This document shows positions 28,612 through 37,752 of a DNA stretch of 64,000 nt, piece by piece. The notes below the pieces were generated by a model. The model did no database searches, was not told the DNA's origin, and saw only the letters and a list, made by a program, of their open reading frames with translations. The stretch is from Parasediminibacterium sp046546515 (GTDB lineage Bacteria > Bacteroidota > Bacteroidia > Chitinophagales > Chitinophagaceae). The translations under genes were made by a program, and so were the position numbers. The stretch lies in contig NZ_JBKHKJ010000008.1 of the NCBI RefSeq assembly GCF_046546515.1, positions 101,523 through 165,522 of the forward strand, in the 5' to 3' direction. Within the stretch, counting starts at the first letter, position 1, and every line of letters starts with the position of its first letter.

Positions 28612-29436
28612 GTGCATAAAGTTTTTTCGCTTTTTTATTAAAAATCAACCCAGCCCAACCTCACCCCTCCCGAAAGGGAGGGACAAGTTACCTAAAGGAA
28701 AAGGTAACAGGAACAGGGGAGAGGGCGATGCGACAATATTTGCATATTTTTAATAATATCAAAATCTCCTAGTGTGATATTAAAATAGTTTCAGTTTTGC
28801 CTTTTTTGTGGGATTTTTACTCTTTTCTTCTTTTTCAAAAATCGTTGTCACTCTTGTAAACCATTGATTATCAACAATAACGTTAAATTTTTATGAGCAT
28901 TTTATGCATATTTTGTGCTTATTTTTTGAGTGATTTGTGCGTATTTTCATATCACTATTGTTCATTTTGTGCGTATTTTAATGCCATAAATGCAAGACCA
29001 TATTTTAGGACTACAACTATCTTAATATTAGCAAAAAAACAACTACGATTAGGATGCCAAGACACTAGCTTTGTATCAGGTGCATTTATACATCAAAGAT
29101 AAGGTTTTTATAAATAAGGGGGCGTATCGGAACAAAGCGACAACAGGGCAAACGCATCTAAATTTATTTTAGGCCTAATCGCCTATTTAATTCAAAAATG
29201 TCACTTTTTAGTCCTTTTGCCTCATAGCCGGCGGGCTTCGTCCAGGCAATGCCACTCTATTTTATCCTTTGAAAAAAATATGCTACGCATTTTTTTCAAT
29301 TTTGGCTGTGCCAAAACTGGATAAAATAAGGTGGCTTATGCCAGGACTGGTGTGAAACTCGAAGATGCGAGCAAAAAGTATTTTGATGCGTTTGCCCTGA
29401 AAGCGACAAACTTTTATACTCCGGTATTTTTGCATC
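28612..29436 (+). repeat. Phased-array repeat, second family, copy E, split by a MITE
   Basis: This diverged copy of 12855-13415 begins GCATAAAGTTTTTTCGC. It carries ACCTCACCCCTCCCGAAAG, then the core AAACCATTGATTATCA (28858-28873) and about seven 11-bp units related to TTTTGTGCnTA from 28889 to 28975. The tail ATGCCAAGACACTAG follows. The distance from core to array is the same as in copy D. The MITE at 29144-29399 is inserted in its last part. The promoter of the FNR-like gene would lie at or inside its left edge. Confidence 0.8.
29144..29399. mobile_element. MITE copy 1 with 10-bp target duplication
   Basis: This 256-bp non-coding element is bounded by CAGGGCAAACGCATC and its inverted complement GATGCGTTTGCCCTG. 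It is flanked on both sides by AAAGCGACAA (29134-29143 and 29400-29409), a perfect 10-bp target duplication. It is nearly identical, in inverse orientation, to the copy at 61889-62144. Mobilisation needs a transposase from elsewhere; none is encoded here. Confidence 0.9.
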
Positions 29437-29459
29437 TGCCTATCTTAGAGGCTGAGCAT

Positions 29460-29751
29460 CAGGGCAAACGCATCAAAATTATTTTATGCCAAATTGCCTA
29501 TCTAATTCTACAATATTCCAGTTTAAGGACTTCTGCCTCACAGCCGGCGGGCTTCAACCTCACCCCCAGCCCCTCTCCAAAGGCGAGGGTAGCTTTGGCA
29601 CCACCACTCCATTTTATGCTTTGAAAAAAATTTCGTACCGATTTTTTTCAATTCCGTCTTCGACCGAATCCCATAAAATGAGGTGGCTTGTGCAATTACT
29701 GGTGTCAATGCGCAAATCTTACCTCTAATAAATTTAGATGCGTTTGCCCTG
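29460..29751. mobile_element. MITE copy 2, inserted at the 3' end of cobA
   Basis: This 292-bp diverged copy has the same terminal repeats (CAGGGCAAACGCATC and GATGCGTTTGCCCTG). GCTGAGCAT is duplicated at 29451-29459 and 29752-29760. Its interior includes the CCTCACCCCCAGCCCCTCTCC repeat motif in place of part of copy 1. The right end lies inside cobA and supplies its present stop codon. Confidence 0.88.
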
Positions 29752-30508
29752 GCTGAGCATCTTGCAATTGAAAAACTTTAGTTTTCACTAAAGAGGGGTG
29801 CAGGTTTACCACTTCGCCAATTATAATAATGGCTGGGTTTGCAATTTCAGCATACTGTGCTTTGTAAAAAATATCCTTCACTTTGCCTATTACCATTTTC
29901 TCTTTATGGGTAGTGCCGTCTTGTATAATAGCCACAGGGGTTTCGCTTTTGCCATTGGCACCAAAAATATCCATGATGGCTTCCAGCTTGCTCATGGCCA
30001 TGAGTATAACAACAGTTGCTGTGGATTGTGCAGCCAGTTGTATGTCTCCAGAAATTTCGCCCGATTGCGTGGTGCCCGTGGTTACCCAGAAACTTTCATT
30101 AATGCCCCGGCAGGTAAGCGGTATCATTTGCGATGCAGGCACTGCTATGGCACTGGAAATGCCCGGGATAACCTCAACTTTAATTCCTGCTTCCCTTGCT
30201 GCATTTATTTCTTCTTGTGCCCTGCCGAATACAAATGGGTCGCCACCTTTCAGCCGCACTACATGCCCATGCGAAAATGCGTAGTCAATAATGGTATTGT
30301 TTATTTCTGCTTGCGAAAGTGCGTGGCAGCCATACCGCTTGCCTACAAATTTTTTAACCGCCCCTTTTTTACAATATTCCAGCAATTGCTCATTTGCCAG
30401 TGCATCATATAATACAACATCGGCTTTTTTAAGCGTATTTATCGCTTTCAAAGTAATTAACTCTGGGTCGCCCGGCCCTGCGCCTACCAATGATAAAAGT
30501 GGGTTCAT
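29705..30508 (-). CDS. cobA: Uroporphyrinogen-III C-methyltransferase, C-terminus altered by a MITE
   Basis: This enzyme methylates uroporphyrinogen III twice with S-adenosylmethionine to give precorrin-2, the first step to siroheme, the cofactor of the adjacent nitrite reductase. The 267-residue protein shows LVGAGPGDPELITLKA at its start, VVRLKGGDPFVFGR near 85 and PGISSAIAVPA near 120, with normal family length. The last 15 residues (PGQTHLNLLEVRFAH) are read from inserted MITE DNA. Before insertion the frame would have run DAQPLR and stopped, as the sequence beyond the MITE shows. The catalytic domain is intact, so it probably still works. It is divergent from nirB. Confidence 0.92.
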   Translation of the reverse strand: MNPLLSLVGAGPGDPELITLKAINTLKKADVVLYDALANEQLLEYCKKGAVKKFVGKRYGCHALSQAEINNTIIDYAFSHGHVVRLKGGDPFVFGRAQEEINAAREAGIKVEVIPGISSAIAVPASQMIPLTCRGINESFWVTTGTTQSGEISGDIQLAAQSTATVVILMAMSKLEAIMDIFGANGKSETPVAIIQDGTTHKEKMVIGKVKDIFYKAQYAEIANPAIIIIGEVVNLHPSLVKTKVFQLQDAQPGQTHLNLLEVRFAH

Positions 30509-30592
30509 TTAGGTCATTTTTATATTAATAATAAAATTATATGATTTATTTTGTCAAATATAATTGAAATATGAACAAAACTGCTTTATTTT

Positions 30593-30606
30593 GTGATATA
30601 AATCAT
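30593..30606. promoter_or_regulatory. FNR-like palindrome between cobA and nirB
   Basis: GTGATATAAATCAT contains TGAT-N4-ATCA, the core of the FNR consensus TTGAT-N4-ATCAA. It lies in the 209-bp divergent promoter region, 85 bp from the cobA start and 112 bp from the nirB start. The FNR-like gene at 27856-28554 is an obvious candidate to bind it. Confidence 0.5.
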
Positions 30607-30717
30607 AATAATCAGCTTTTTTTATTTTATCGACACTGTTGAAGTATTATATTAAATAATTTATAATTTGATTGTAGCTAGTAATGGTTGATTACTTGAA
30701 TTAATAAAACAGTTGCA

Positions 30718-33213
30718 ATGAAAATAGTAGTAATTGGTAATGGGATGGTAGGGTACAAGTTTTGTGAAAAGCTTGTAGCAAAAGCCCAGCCCGGGCAATT
30801 TGAAATAGTAGTATTTGGCGAAGAAATTCGCAGGGCATACGACCGGGTGCATTTGTCTGAGTTTTTCTCGGGCAAATCTGCCGAAGACTTATCTATGTCC
30901 CCGGTAGGCTGGTACGAAGAAAACAGTATCCACCTGCATTTGGGAGATCCTGTGCAAAGCATTGATAGGGAAGCCCAAACGGTTCATTCTTATCATGGTA
31001 TTACCGAAAGCTACGATGTATTGGTGTTTGCCACAGGCTCATCTGCCTTTGTGCCACCCATTCCTGGCGTGGACAAAGAAGGGGTATTTATATATAGGAC
31101 GATAGAAGATTTGGAAATGATGCAGGCTTACGCCAAAAAAGCAAAGAAAGGTGCTGTTATTGGTGGTGGGCTGTTGGGTTTGGAAGCAGCCAAAGCTATG
31201 ATAGACCTCGGCATTACAGATACAGCTGTAATTGAATTTGCCCAACGCCTTATGCCTAGGCAAATAGATGATGCTGCATCTGGTATCCTTAAAAATAAAT
31301 TAGAAATCCTTGGCTTAAAGATATTTACCAATAAAAACACCTCGGACATTCTTGGCGATAAATGTATAGAAGGGATGCAATTTACCGATGGCTCTAAGAT
31401 AGACGTAGATATGCTGGTAATTTCCGCAGGCATTAAACCCAGGGACGAATTGGCAAAGCTATGTGGTTTGGAAGTGGGCCATCGAGGCGGCATTGTAGTA
31501 AACGAGAAAATGCAAACGGCCGACCCTTCCATTTACGCCATTGGCGAATGTGCTTTGAACAATGGGATGATTTATGGCTTGGTAGCCCCCGGCTACGAAA
31601 TGGCGGAAGTGGTAGCAGATAACCTCTTGGATGGCAGCAAGGCTTTCTGGGGCTTTGATATGAGTACCAAACTAAAATTGATTGGCATAGATGTGGCCAG
31701 TTTTGGCGACCCATTCATTCAAACAAATGACACAAGAACCGTAGTATTTGAAGATACCATGAAAGGTATTTACAAACGCATAAATATAACAGGGGATGGC
31801 AAATATTTGCTGGGAGGTATATTGGTAGGCGATGCCTCTGCTTATAACATGCTACTACAAACCTCAAAAAACAAAGTAGTACTTCCCCCCAACCCAGAAG
31901 ATGTGATATTGGGTAGCCGTGGCGGCGAATCGGCAGAAAACGGTGTATTAAGTTTACCTGACGATGCTATTATTTGTAGTTGCGAAAGCGTAACCAAAGC
32001 GGGCATTTGCCATGCAGTAAGCGAAGATGGTTGCGAAACAATAGATGCCATAAAAAAATGTACCAAAGCAGGTACTGGTTGTGGTGGTTGTGTGCCAATG
32101 GTAAAAGATTTGATGGTACACACCATGAAAGCAGCAGGTAAATATGTACGCAATGTTATCTGTGAGCATTTTGCTTATTCCCGCCAGGAACTATACGATT
32201 TAGTAAAAATAAACCAATTAAAAACCTACGATGATGTGTTGGATACCCTTGGAAAGGGCGATGGTTGCGAAATTTGCAAACCGCCAGTTGCCTCTATTTT
32301 AGCTAGCCTTTGGAATGAAAATATCTTGGCAAAAGGCAATGCCACCGCACAAGACAGCAACGACCGTTTCTTGGCCAATATACAAAAAGGTGGCTCTTAC
32401 TCCGTAGTGCCAAGGATACCGGGCGGTGAAATAACGCCAGATAAATTGATTGTAATTGGCTCTATTGCGAAAAAATACAACTTATACACTAAAATAACAG
32501 GCGGCCAGCGTATTGATTTATTTGGCGCACATTTATCTGATTTACCCAAAATATGGGAAGAATTGATTGAAGCGGGTTTTGAAAGTGGACACGCCTATGG
32601 AAAATCGCTCCGCACGGTTAAAAGCTGCGTGGGCAGCACTTGGTGCCGCTTTGGCCTGCACGATAGTGTAAGCTTTGCCATAGAAATTGAGGAACGCTAC
32701 CGTGGACTCCGTTCCCCGCACAAATTGAAAGGCGGTGTTTCGGGTTGCATACGAGAATGTGCTGAAGCACAAAGCAAAGATTTTGGGGTAATTGCAACAG
32801 AAAAAGGCTGGAATTTATTTGTATGTGGCAATGGGGGAAGTAAACCGCAGCATGCCCAATTATTAGATACAGATTTGGATAGTGAAACACTTATAAAATA
32901 CCTTGACAGGTTCCTGATGTTCTACATCAAAACAGCCGACCCACTAACCCGTACCGCTACTTGGCTGAACAATATGGAAGGTGGCATTAGCTACCTGAAA
33001 AATGTAGTGGTAAACGATAGTCTATGTATAGCTGAAGAGTTGGAACAGGAAATGCAAACATTGGTAAATAGCTATAAATGCGAATGGAAAGAGGCCATCG
33101 AAAACCCTGAAATACGCAAACGTTTCAGCCATTTTGTAAATGCACCCGAAGAAAAAGACCCTACCATGAAGTTTGAGCCCATGCGTGAACAAAAGAAAGT
33201 AGCCCAATGGTAA
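30718..33213 (+). CDS. nirB: Assimilatory nitrite reductase [NAD(P)H] large subunit
   Basis: NirB reduces nitrite to ammonium in the cytoplasm using NAD(P)H. The 831-residue protein starts with an FAD domain (VVIGNGMVGYKFCEKL) and an NAD(P)-binding motif (GAVIGGGLLGLEAAKA). A BFD-type [2Fe-2S] domain follows near 418-470 (CSCESVTKAGICH to GCGGCVP). Last comes the siroheme/[4Fe-4S] reductase domain with SCVGSTWCRFG near 635 and GCIREC near 676, so all cluster ligands are present. Length matches the family. It leads the operon nirB-nirD-porin-narK and needs siroheme from the divergent cobA pathway. Confidence 0.96.
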   Translation: MKIVVIGNGMVGYKFCEKLVAKAQPGQFEIVVFGEEIRRAYDRVHLSEFFSGKSAEDLSMSPVGWYEENSIHLHLGDPVQSIDREAQTVHSYHGITESYDVLVFATGSSAFVPPIPGVDKEGVFIYRTIEDLEMMQAYAKKAKKGAVIGGGLLGLEAAKAMIDLGITDTAVIEFAQRLMPRQIDDAASGILKNKLEILGLKIFTNKNTSDILGDKCIEGMQFTDGSKIDVDMLVISAGIKPRDELAKLCGLEVGHRGGIVVNEKMQTADPSIYAIGECALNNGMIYGLVAPGYEMAEVVADNLLDGSKAFWGFDMSTKLKLIGIDVASFGDPFIQTNDTRTVVFEDTMKGIYKRINITGDGKYLLGGILVGDASAYNMLLQTSKNKVVLPPNPEDVILGSRGGESAENGVLSLPDDAIICSCESVTKAGICHAVSEDGCETIDAIKKCTKAGTGCGGCVPMVKDLMVHTMKAAGKYVRNVICEHFAYSRQELYDLVKINQLKTYDDVLDTLGKGDGCEICKPPVASILASLWNENILAKGNATAQDSNDRFLANIQKGGSYSVVPRIPGGEITPDKLIVIGSIAKKYNLYTKITGGQRIDLFGAHLSDLPKIWEELIEAGFESGHAYGKSLRTVKSCVGSTWCRFGLHDSVSFAIEIEERYRGLRSPHKLKGGVSGCIRECAEAQSKDFGVIATEKGWNLFVCGNGGSKPQHAQLLDTDLDSETLIKYLDRFLMFYIKTADPLTRTATWLNNMEGGISYLKNVVVNDSLCIAEELEQEMQTLVNSYKCEWKEAIENPEIRKRFSHFVNAPEEKDPTMKFEPMREQKKVAQW

Positions 33214-33216
33214 TAC

Positions 33217-33329
33217 TTGCCACGAAGGCACAAAAACACAAAGAGGCACAAAGGTTCTTTAAAGAATTAAAAATCGCTTATCATTCTTTTTTCTTAGTGC
33301 TTCTTCGAGACTTCGTGGCATTGTGGCAA
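33217..33329. repeat. Inverted CCACGAAGGCACAAA repeats between nirB and nirD
   Basis: TTGCCACGAAGGCACAAA at 33217-33234 faces CTTCGTGGCA at 33311-33320, so the intergenic RNA can fold into a long hairpin. The same motif family brackets 35540-35828. It is a dispersed short tandem-like repeat common in intergenic DNA of such bacteria. Confidence 0.55.
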
Positions 33330-33363
33330 ACCGATAATCAATAAAACCTTTAAAATACTGCTC

Positions 33364-33750
33364 ATGGATCAACAAACAATTACAACTAAAGAAACAACGG
33401 ATTCACTTCCAATGCTAAATGAGGAAAGTGGTTGGTTCCTTGCTTGCAAGGTAGAAGATGTGCCTGATAATGGAGGGGTATGTGTAAAATACAAAGATGA
33501 ACAAATAGCCCTTTTTTATTTTACCCGCAGGAAAGAGTGGTATGCCACACAAAATGAATGCCCGCACCGCCAACAGATGGCACTAAGCCGGGGAATGATT
33601 GGCACACAAGCAGAAGAACCCAAAGTAGCCTGCCCTTTCCATAAAAAAACTTTTTCATTAGTTACGGGCGAATGTTTAAGTGGTGATGAGTGCAGCATAA
33701 AAACCTATCCGGTAAAAGTGGAAGATGGGTTGGTATATATAGGTGTTTGA
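33364..33750 (+). CDS. nirD: Nitrite reductase small subunit, Rieske-type
   Basis: This 128-residue partner of NirB helps electron flow to the nitrite-reducing site. It has a Rieske-fold region with ECPHRQQ (C-x-H) and ACPFHKKTF (C-x2-H), so both ligand pairs for a [2Fe-2S] cluster are present. E. coli-type NirD proteins lack these ligands, so this subunit probably carries a real cluster. About the first 20 residues are a polar extension. It lies 150 bp after nirB with repeat DNA between them. Confidence 0.9.
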   Translation: MDQQTITTKETTDSLPMLNEESGWFLACKVEDVPDNGGVCVKYKDEQIALFYFTRRKEWYATQNECPHRQQMALSRGMIGTQAEEPKVACPFHKKTFSLVTGECLSGDECSIKTYPVKVEDGLVYIGV

Positions 33751-33947
33751 AAAGACAAAGAGGCAATAGGCAAAGGGGCAAAGAGAATTATGAGTTATGA
33801 ATTATAAATTATGTGTTTTTACTCCTGTAATATTCGCATTTAGTTTCCGTTTCTTCGCATCATAAAAATAAATATCCTCAAGAGATGGCAGTTTCATTGA
33901 GTCAGATATATAAATTCGCTGATTATTAACCTAAAAAAAACAGTAAC

Positions 33948-35534
33948 ATGCTTACAAAAAACATCCCAAAAATTTTCCTAGCCGTAGGTATCCTTACAGG
34001 ATTAAACACGGCAGTATCAGCCCAAATTTCCTTAACAGGGCAGTTAAGAACAAGGACTGAACTTCGCGATGGAATCGGGAATTTAGTACTAAAAGGTGCT
34101 CCCAAAGCCGCTTTTACCTCCCAGCGTACCCGTTTGAATTTTGGGTATAAGTGGGATAGGCTAACGGTTGGCGTAACCTTGCAAGATATACGTGTATGGG
34201 GCCAGGATGCCTCTACAATAACCGCTAATGATGGGGCTAAATTGATGCTACACGAGGCTTGGGCCGATGTAGTATTGGCCAATAAAGCTGATACCTCTTT
34301 CAAATTCAGGTTATTGGATATGTTATCCTTAAAAGTTGGCCGGCAGGAATTGATTTATGATGATTCCCGCCTTCTTGGGAACTTGGACTGGCTACAACAA
34401 GGACGCCGCCACGATATGGCTTTGCTAAAAGCAGTGCACCATGGTTGGCAGGTTGACTTAGGTTATGCCTTCAACCAAAATACAGATGCAGTAGGCTATA
34501 CAGGCACAGGCTATGCCCCCGGCAATGTACCCACCTATGCAAAAAGCTCCACGGGTGTACTGATGCCGGTACCTGGTACTGGTTTTGTGCCGATAGCTGC
34601 TGCAGGCAATGCTGCCAACAACAGCTCCCGCGGTGGCACGGCTATTTATACCAACCCTCCTAGTACAAATGCAGCAACGGCAGATTACAAATCTTTTACT
34701 AGCTTATATATCAGCAAAAAATTCAACCAAACAAAGTTTTCTGCATTGCTATTTAACGACAACTTCGGCAAGTCTAAGCTAGATTCTATAGCTGATAATG
34801 CTGGCGGTTACTTATATGGCAAAAGATATGCATCTGCTGGTGCAGCTGACACATACGATTATTCTGGCTATAATAGCCGTTTTACTTATGGTTTGATGGT
34901 GAACCAAGCAATAGGCGGAGCATCTAGTTTTGCTAAAGTTGCACTTCAGGCTGCCTACTATCAACAAAGCGGGAAAGACCGTGCTGGGCTTAGCCTGAAT
35001 GCGTATCACTACATGCTACAAGCGGCCATCCAAAAAGGCAACTTTACCATCACCCCTGGTTTTGAGGTATTGTCTGGCAATGATTCCACCACGGCTGCAA
35101 CAGATAGCAAACGCTTTGATCCCCTATACGGTACCGCACATAAATTCAGGGGCAATATGGATTATTTTTATGCAGGTGCCAATTCTCCCGCAGGTGGTTT
35201 AACGGATATTTATTTCAAAGTAAAATATGCAACTGCTTTACTGTCTTTAAGTGCTGACTACCACAATTTTGCCACACAGCAGCAAATGAAAGCAACCACC
35301 AGCAAGCAATTGGGCAACGAAGTTGATTTGCAGTTAGGTTATCAGTTAAACAAGTTTACAAATGCAGAATTCGGCTATTCTTTTATGCTGGCAAACGATA
35401 ATATGACCGTAGCTAAAGGACAAACAGCCGCTATTTCCACATTGTACAATAAAACAGCCACTTGGTTTTATGTAATACTGAAATTTACGCCAGATTTCAT
35501 GTACACAAAGGCTGCGGCAAAAGCAAAGGGCTAA
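33948..35534 (+). CDS. Outer-membrane porin, alginate-export (Alginate_exp) type
   Basis: This 528-residue beta-barrel protein has a signal peptide ending near AVSAQ. The start of the barrel, SLTGQLRTRTELRDG, is followed by TSQRTRLNFGYKWDRLTVGVTLQDIRVWG and LSLKVGRQELIYDDSRLLGNLDWLQQGR, typical of the alginate-export family. It has alternating aromatic strands throughout. In Bacteroidota such porins are found in nitrate assimilation operons. Here it sits between nirD and narK, so a role as outer-membrane channel for nitrate or nitrite is a reasonable inference, though the family name refers to alginate. Confidence 0.82.
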   Translation: MLTKNIPKIFLAVGILTGLNTAVSAQISLTGQLRTRTELRDGIGNLVLKGAPKAAFTSQRTRLNFGYKWDRLTVGVTLQDIRVWGQDASTITANDGAKLMLHEAWADVVLANKADTSFKFRLLDMLSLKVGRQELIYDDSRLLGNLDWLQQGRRHDMALLKAVHHGWQVDLGYAFNQNTDAVGYTGTGYAPGNVPTYAKSSTGVLMPVPGTGFVPIAAAGNAANNSSRGGTAIYTNPPSTNAATADYKSFTSLYISKKFNQTKFSALLFNDNFGKSKLDSIADNAGGYLYGKRYASAGAADTYDYSGYNSRFTYGLMVNQAIGGASSFAKVALQAAYYQQSGKDRAGLSLNAYHYMLQAAIQKGNFTITPGFEVLSGNDSTTAATDSKRFDPLYGTAHKFRGNMDYFYAGANSPAGGLTDIYFKVKYATALLSLSADYHNFATQQQMKATTSKQLGNEVDLQLGYQLNKFTNAEFGYSFMLANDNMTVAKGQTAAISTLYNKTATWFYVILKFTPDFMYTKAAAKAKG

Positions 35535-35863
35535 GCCCGTTGCCACAAAGACACGAAGGCACAAATTAGCACAAAGAAAAGGATAAAGAAATACTTCGTG
35601 CTTCTCATTGGGTTCATAAAATACTTTCGCCCTACGGTAAAGTTTGGGCTGTAGAGACGCAGGATTTTGCGTCTAAAAGCGAAAGTATTTTGTGTTCCTT
35701 GGTAACGTCATGCCCATAGGGCAAAAAAAGAGAAAAAAAACAACACAAAAACACAAAAAACAAGTAGTGTTTTCGCTTCTTTACTTTCTTCTTTGTGCCC
35801 CTTAGAGCCTTCGTGTCTTCGTGGCAAAGAAAACATTTTACAACACATTTAAAACAAATCACC
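35535..35863. repeat. Repeat-filled spacer between porin and narK
   Basis: CCACAAAGACACGAAGGCACAAA near 35543 faces its inverse GCCTTCGTGTCTTCGTGGCA near 35807-35826. Between them lies a nested palindrome: AAAATACTTTCGC (35618-35630) with GCGAAAGTATTTT (35679-35691) outside, and AGACGCA (35655-35661) with TGCGTCT (35668-35674) inside. No gene is seen. The transcript of the operon would carry large hairpins here. Confidence 0.6.
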
Positions 35864-37177
35864 ATGTCATCCATCAACAACAAACAGCCTTTAACCAAGT
35901 TTAAAGTATTCAGTTTCCAAGGTGTTCAAATGCGGACTTTCCACATTACTTGGCTCACCTTCTTCGTATGCTTTTTTGGTTGGTTTGGGCTTGCACCCCT
36001 TATGCCCAGCATCCGTGCAGATTTGGGATTAACCAAACCTCAAGTAGGCAACACCATTATTGCGGCAGTCTCTGCTACCATTTTTGCCCGCCTGATTATC
36101 GGTAAATTGTGCGACCATTGGGGCCCTCGGAAAACCTATACGGCACTGTTGCTTATTGGTGCTTTCCCGGTAATGCTGGTTGGCTTGGCGCACACCTACA
36201 CTACATTTTTATTGTTCCGTTTGGCCATAGGGGTTATTGGTGCATCTTTCGTGGTTACGCAGTTCCACACATCCGTAATGTTTGGCCCAAAAATAAAAGG
36301 CACCGTAAATGCTGTGGCAGGTGGTTGGGGCAACCTAGGTGGTGGTGTTACCAACATGGTAATGCCCATCATTTTCGCTACCATCGTAGGCTTTGGCTAC
36401 ACAAAGGCAGAAGCATGGCGCTATGCAATGGTTATCCCTGGCCTGATGTTGTTGGTAATGGCTTTCTTATATTATAAATTCACGAAAGATACACCTGCTG
36501 GCAATTACGATGAAATTAACCATACTAAAAAAGACGAACCCAAAACAGATTGGAGCATTTTGAGCGATTGGCGTATATGGGCTTTAGCCTTGGCTTACGG
36601 AGTTTGTTTTGGTATGGAAATCACGTTCGATGGGGTTGCCGCCTTGCACTTTACAGATACCTTCAAATTAAACCAAGCTAGTGCTGGTTTCTGGGCAGGC
36701 ATATTTGGCTTCATGAACATTTTCGCCCGTGCCTTGGGTGGCGTTTTCTCCGATAAAATTGGTCACAAATATGGCCTTACAGGCAAAGGTTATTTCTTGG
36801 CTGCCATGCTGTTGCTGGAAGGGGTGGGCATTATCCTATTTGCAAAGGCAGGTTCTTTGGAAATGGCCATTGTATCCATGCTTTCTTTCGCTTTGTTCCT
36901 CAAAATGGCCAATGGTGCTACTTACGGCATCACCCCTTTTGTAAATGAGAAAAACGTAGGCATGGTAAGTGGTATAGTGGGTGCAGGTGGCAATGTGGGT
37001 GGTATGTTGTTTGGCTTTTTGTTCAAATCTGCCACCATCAGCTATGTACAGGCTTTTGAATACATTGGGTATGCAGTAATAGCCGTAGGGTTAATAATAA
37101 CGGTAACAAAGTTTACCGTTGCACCCAAGGTAGCAACAAGCTCCCCTGAATGGAAGGAAGAAGTAGCAATGGCGTAA
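35864..37177 (+). CDS. narK: NarK/NasA-type nitrate/nitrite transporter
   Basis: This inner-membrane major facilitator protein of 437 residues imports nitrate and may exchange nitrite. About 12 hydrophobic segments are visible. It has both glycine-rich nitrate signature motifs, GGWGNLGGGVTNMVMP (about 150) and GAGGNVGGMLFG (about 375). The MFS loop motif is GKLCDHWGPRKTY, and arginines fall in the expected helices (FRLAIGVIGAS and NIFARALGG). The ATG at 35864 is chosen because the upstream frame runs into repeat DNA. It follows the porin and precedes the nitrate reductase. Confidence 0.93.
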   Translation: MSSINNKQPLTKFKVFSFQGVQMRTFHITWLTFFVCFFGWFGLAPLMPSIRADLGLTKPQVGNTIIAAVSATIFARLIIGKLCDHWGPRKTYTALLLIGAFPVMLVGLAHTYTTFLLFRLAIGVIGASFVVTQFHTSVMFGPKIKGTVNAVAGGWGNLGGGVTNMVMPIIFATIVGFGYTKAEAWRYAMVIPGLMLLVMAFLYYKFTKDTPAGNYDEINHTKKDEPKTDWSILSDWRIWALALAYGVCFGMEITFDGVAALHFTDTFKLNQASAGFWAGIFGFMNIFARALGGVFSDKIGHKYGLTGKGYFLAAMLLLEGVGIILFAKAGSLEMAIVSMLSFALFLKMANGATYGITPFVNEKNVGMVSGIVGAGGNVGGMLFGFLFKSATISYVQAFEYIGYAVIAVGLIITVTKFTVAPKVATSSPEWKEEVAMA

Positions 37178-37332
37178 AAGTAATTGGTTATACAACAAAT
37201 GGCTACACATTTCTTACAAGTAAGAGGGGTGTAAGGGCAGAAAACCTTCTGCCCTCCTTCATTACAAACAACGCCCAATTGAGTTGGCTTTTGATATTGG
37301 GTAATGAAAAAATGGTAGGGATATGGAGTAAT

Positions 37333-37542
37333 CCTGTTTCGATGGAAAACAAAAGTGGTTCATTACCCCAAAATTCTATTTCAGCTCCGAAAAAGGTTGT
37401 TTCAACGCCCATCCGGGTTGTTTCGATACGGAAAAAAGTTGTTTCATTGGGTATAAATGTTATTTCATTGCGGAAGAATGTTGTTTCATTGCCCAAAAAT
37501 GTTGTTTCGATGCGGAAAAATGTTGTTTCAATGGACAATCTG
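37333..37542 (+). repeat. Ten exact 21-bp tandem units between narK and nasA
   Basis: Ten units of exactly 21 bp with consensus close to GTTGTTTCATTGCGGAAAAAT run without any length change. Units differ by substitutions only. Because 21 is a multiple of three, all frames are heptad repeats: VVSLRKN-like on the plus strand and ETTFFRI-like on the minus strand. Both strands are open through it, so frames called here are probably artefacts. The array fills the 575-bp gap 37178-37752. Confidence 0.85.
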
Positions 37543-37752
37543 GCGGCTTTATTGGGCTTTGGAATAAAAAACACACACTAATTAAGACTTTTTGTCAGCA
37601 TAGAGAAAGTTTTTTGGGGTAATGAAAAGAAATGCAGCAGCATTGCCAAGGAAAAAAGGGTTGCAGATAAAAGACTTCTTCGCTTTGTAAGGCTAATAAT
37701 GCACTAAGAGGTATTATTTAGTGAAAAAGAAATTAAGATAATAGAAATAATT

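Noticed and set aside
29331..29728. Small open frames between 29331 and 29728, also seen at 61769-61957
   Set aside because: They are read from MITE sequence in different copies and have no start signals of their own.
37333..37542. Possible CRISPR array
   Set aside because: Units are directly adjacent with no spacers and no cas genes occur in the window.
37150..37581. Overlapping open frames on both strands encoding heptad repeats
   Set aside because: Both come from the 21-bp tandem array, which is open in several frames because 21 is divisible by three. Neither has unique flanking protein sequence that supports a gene.
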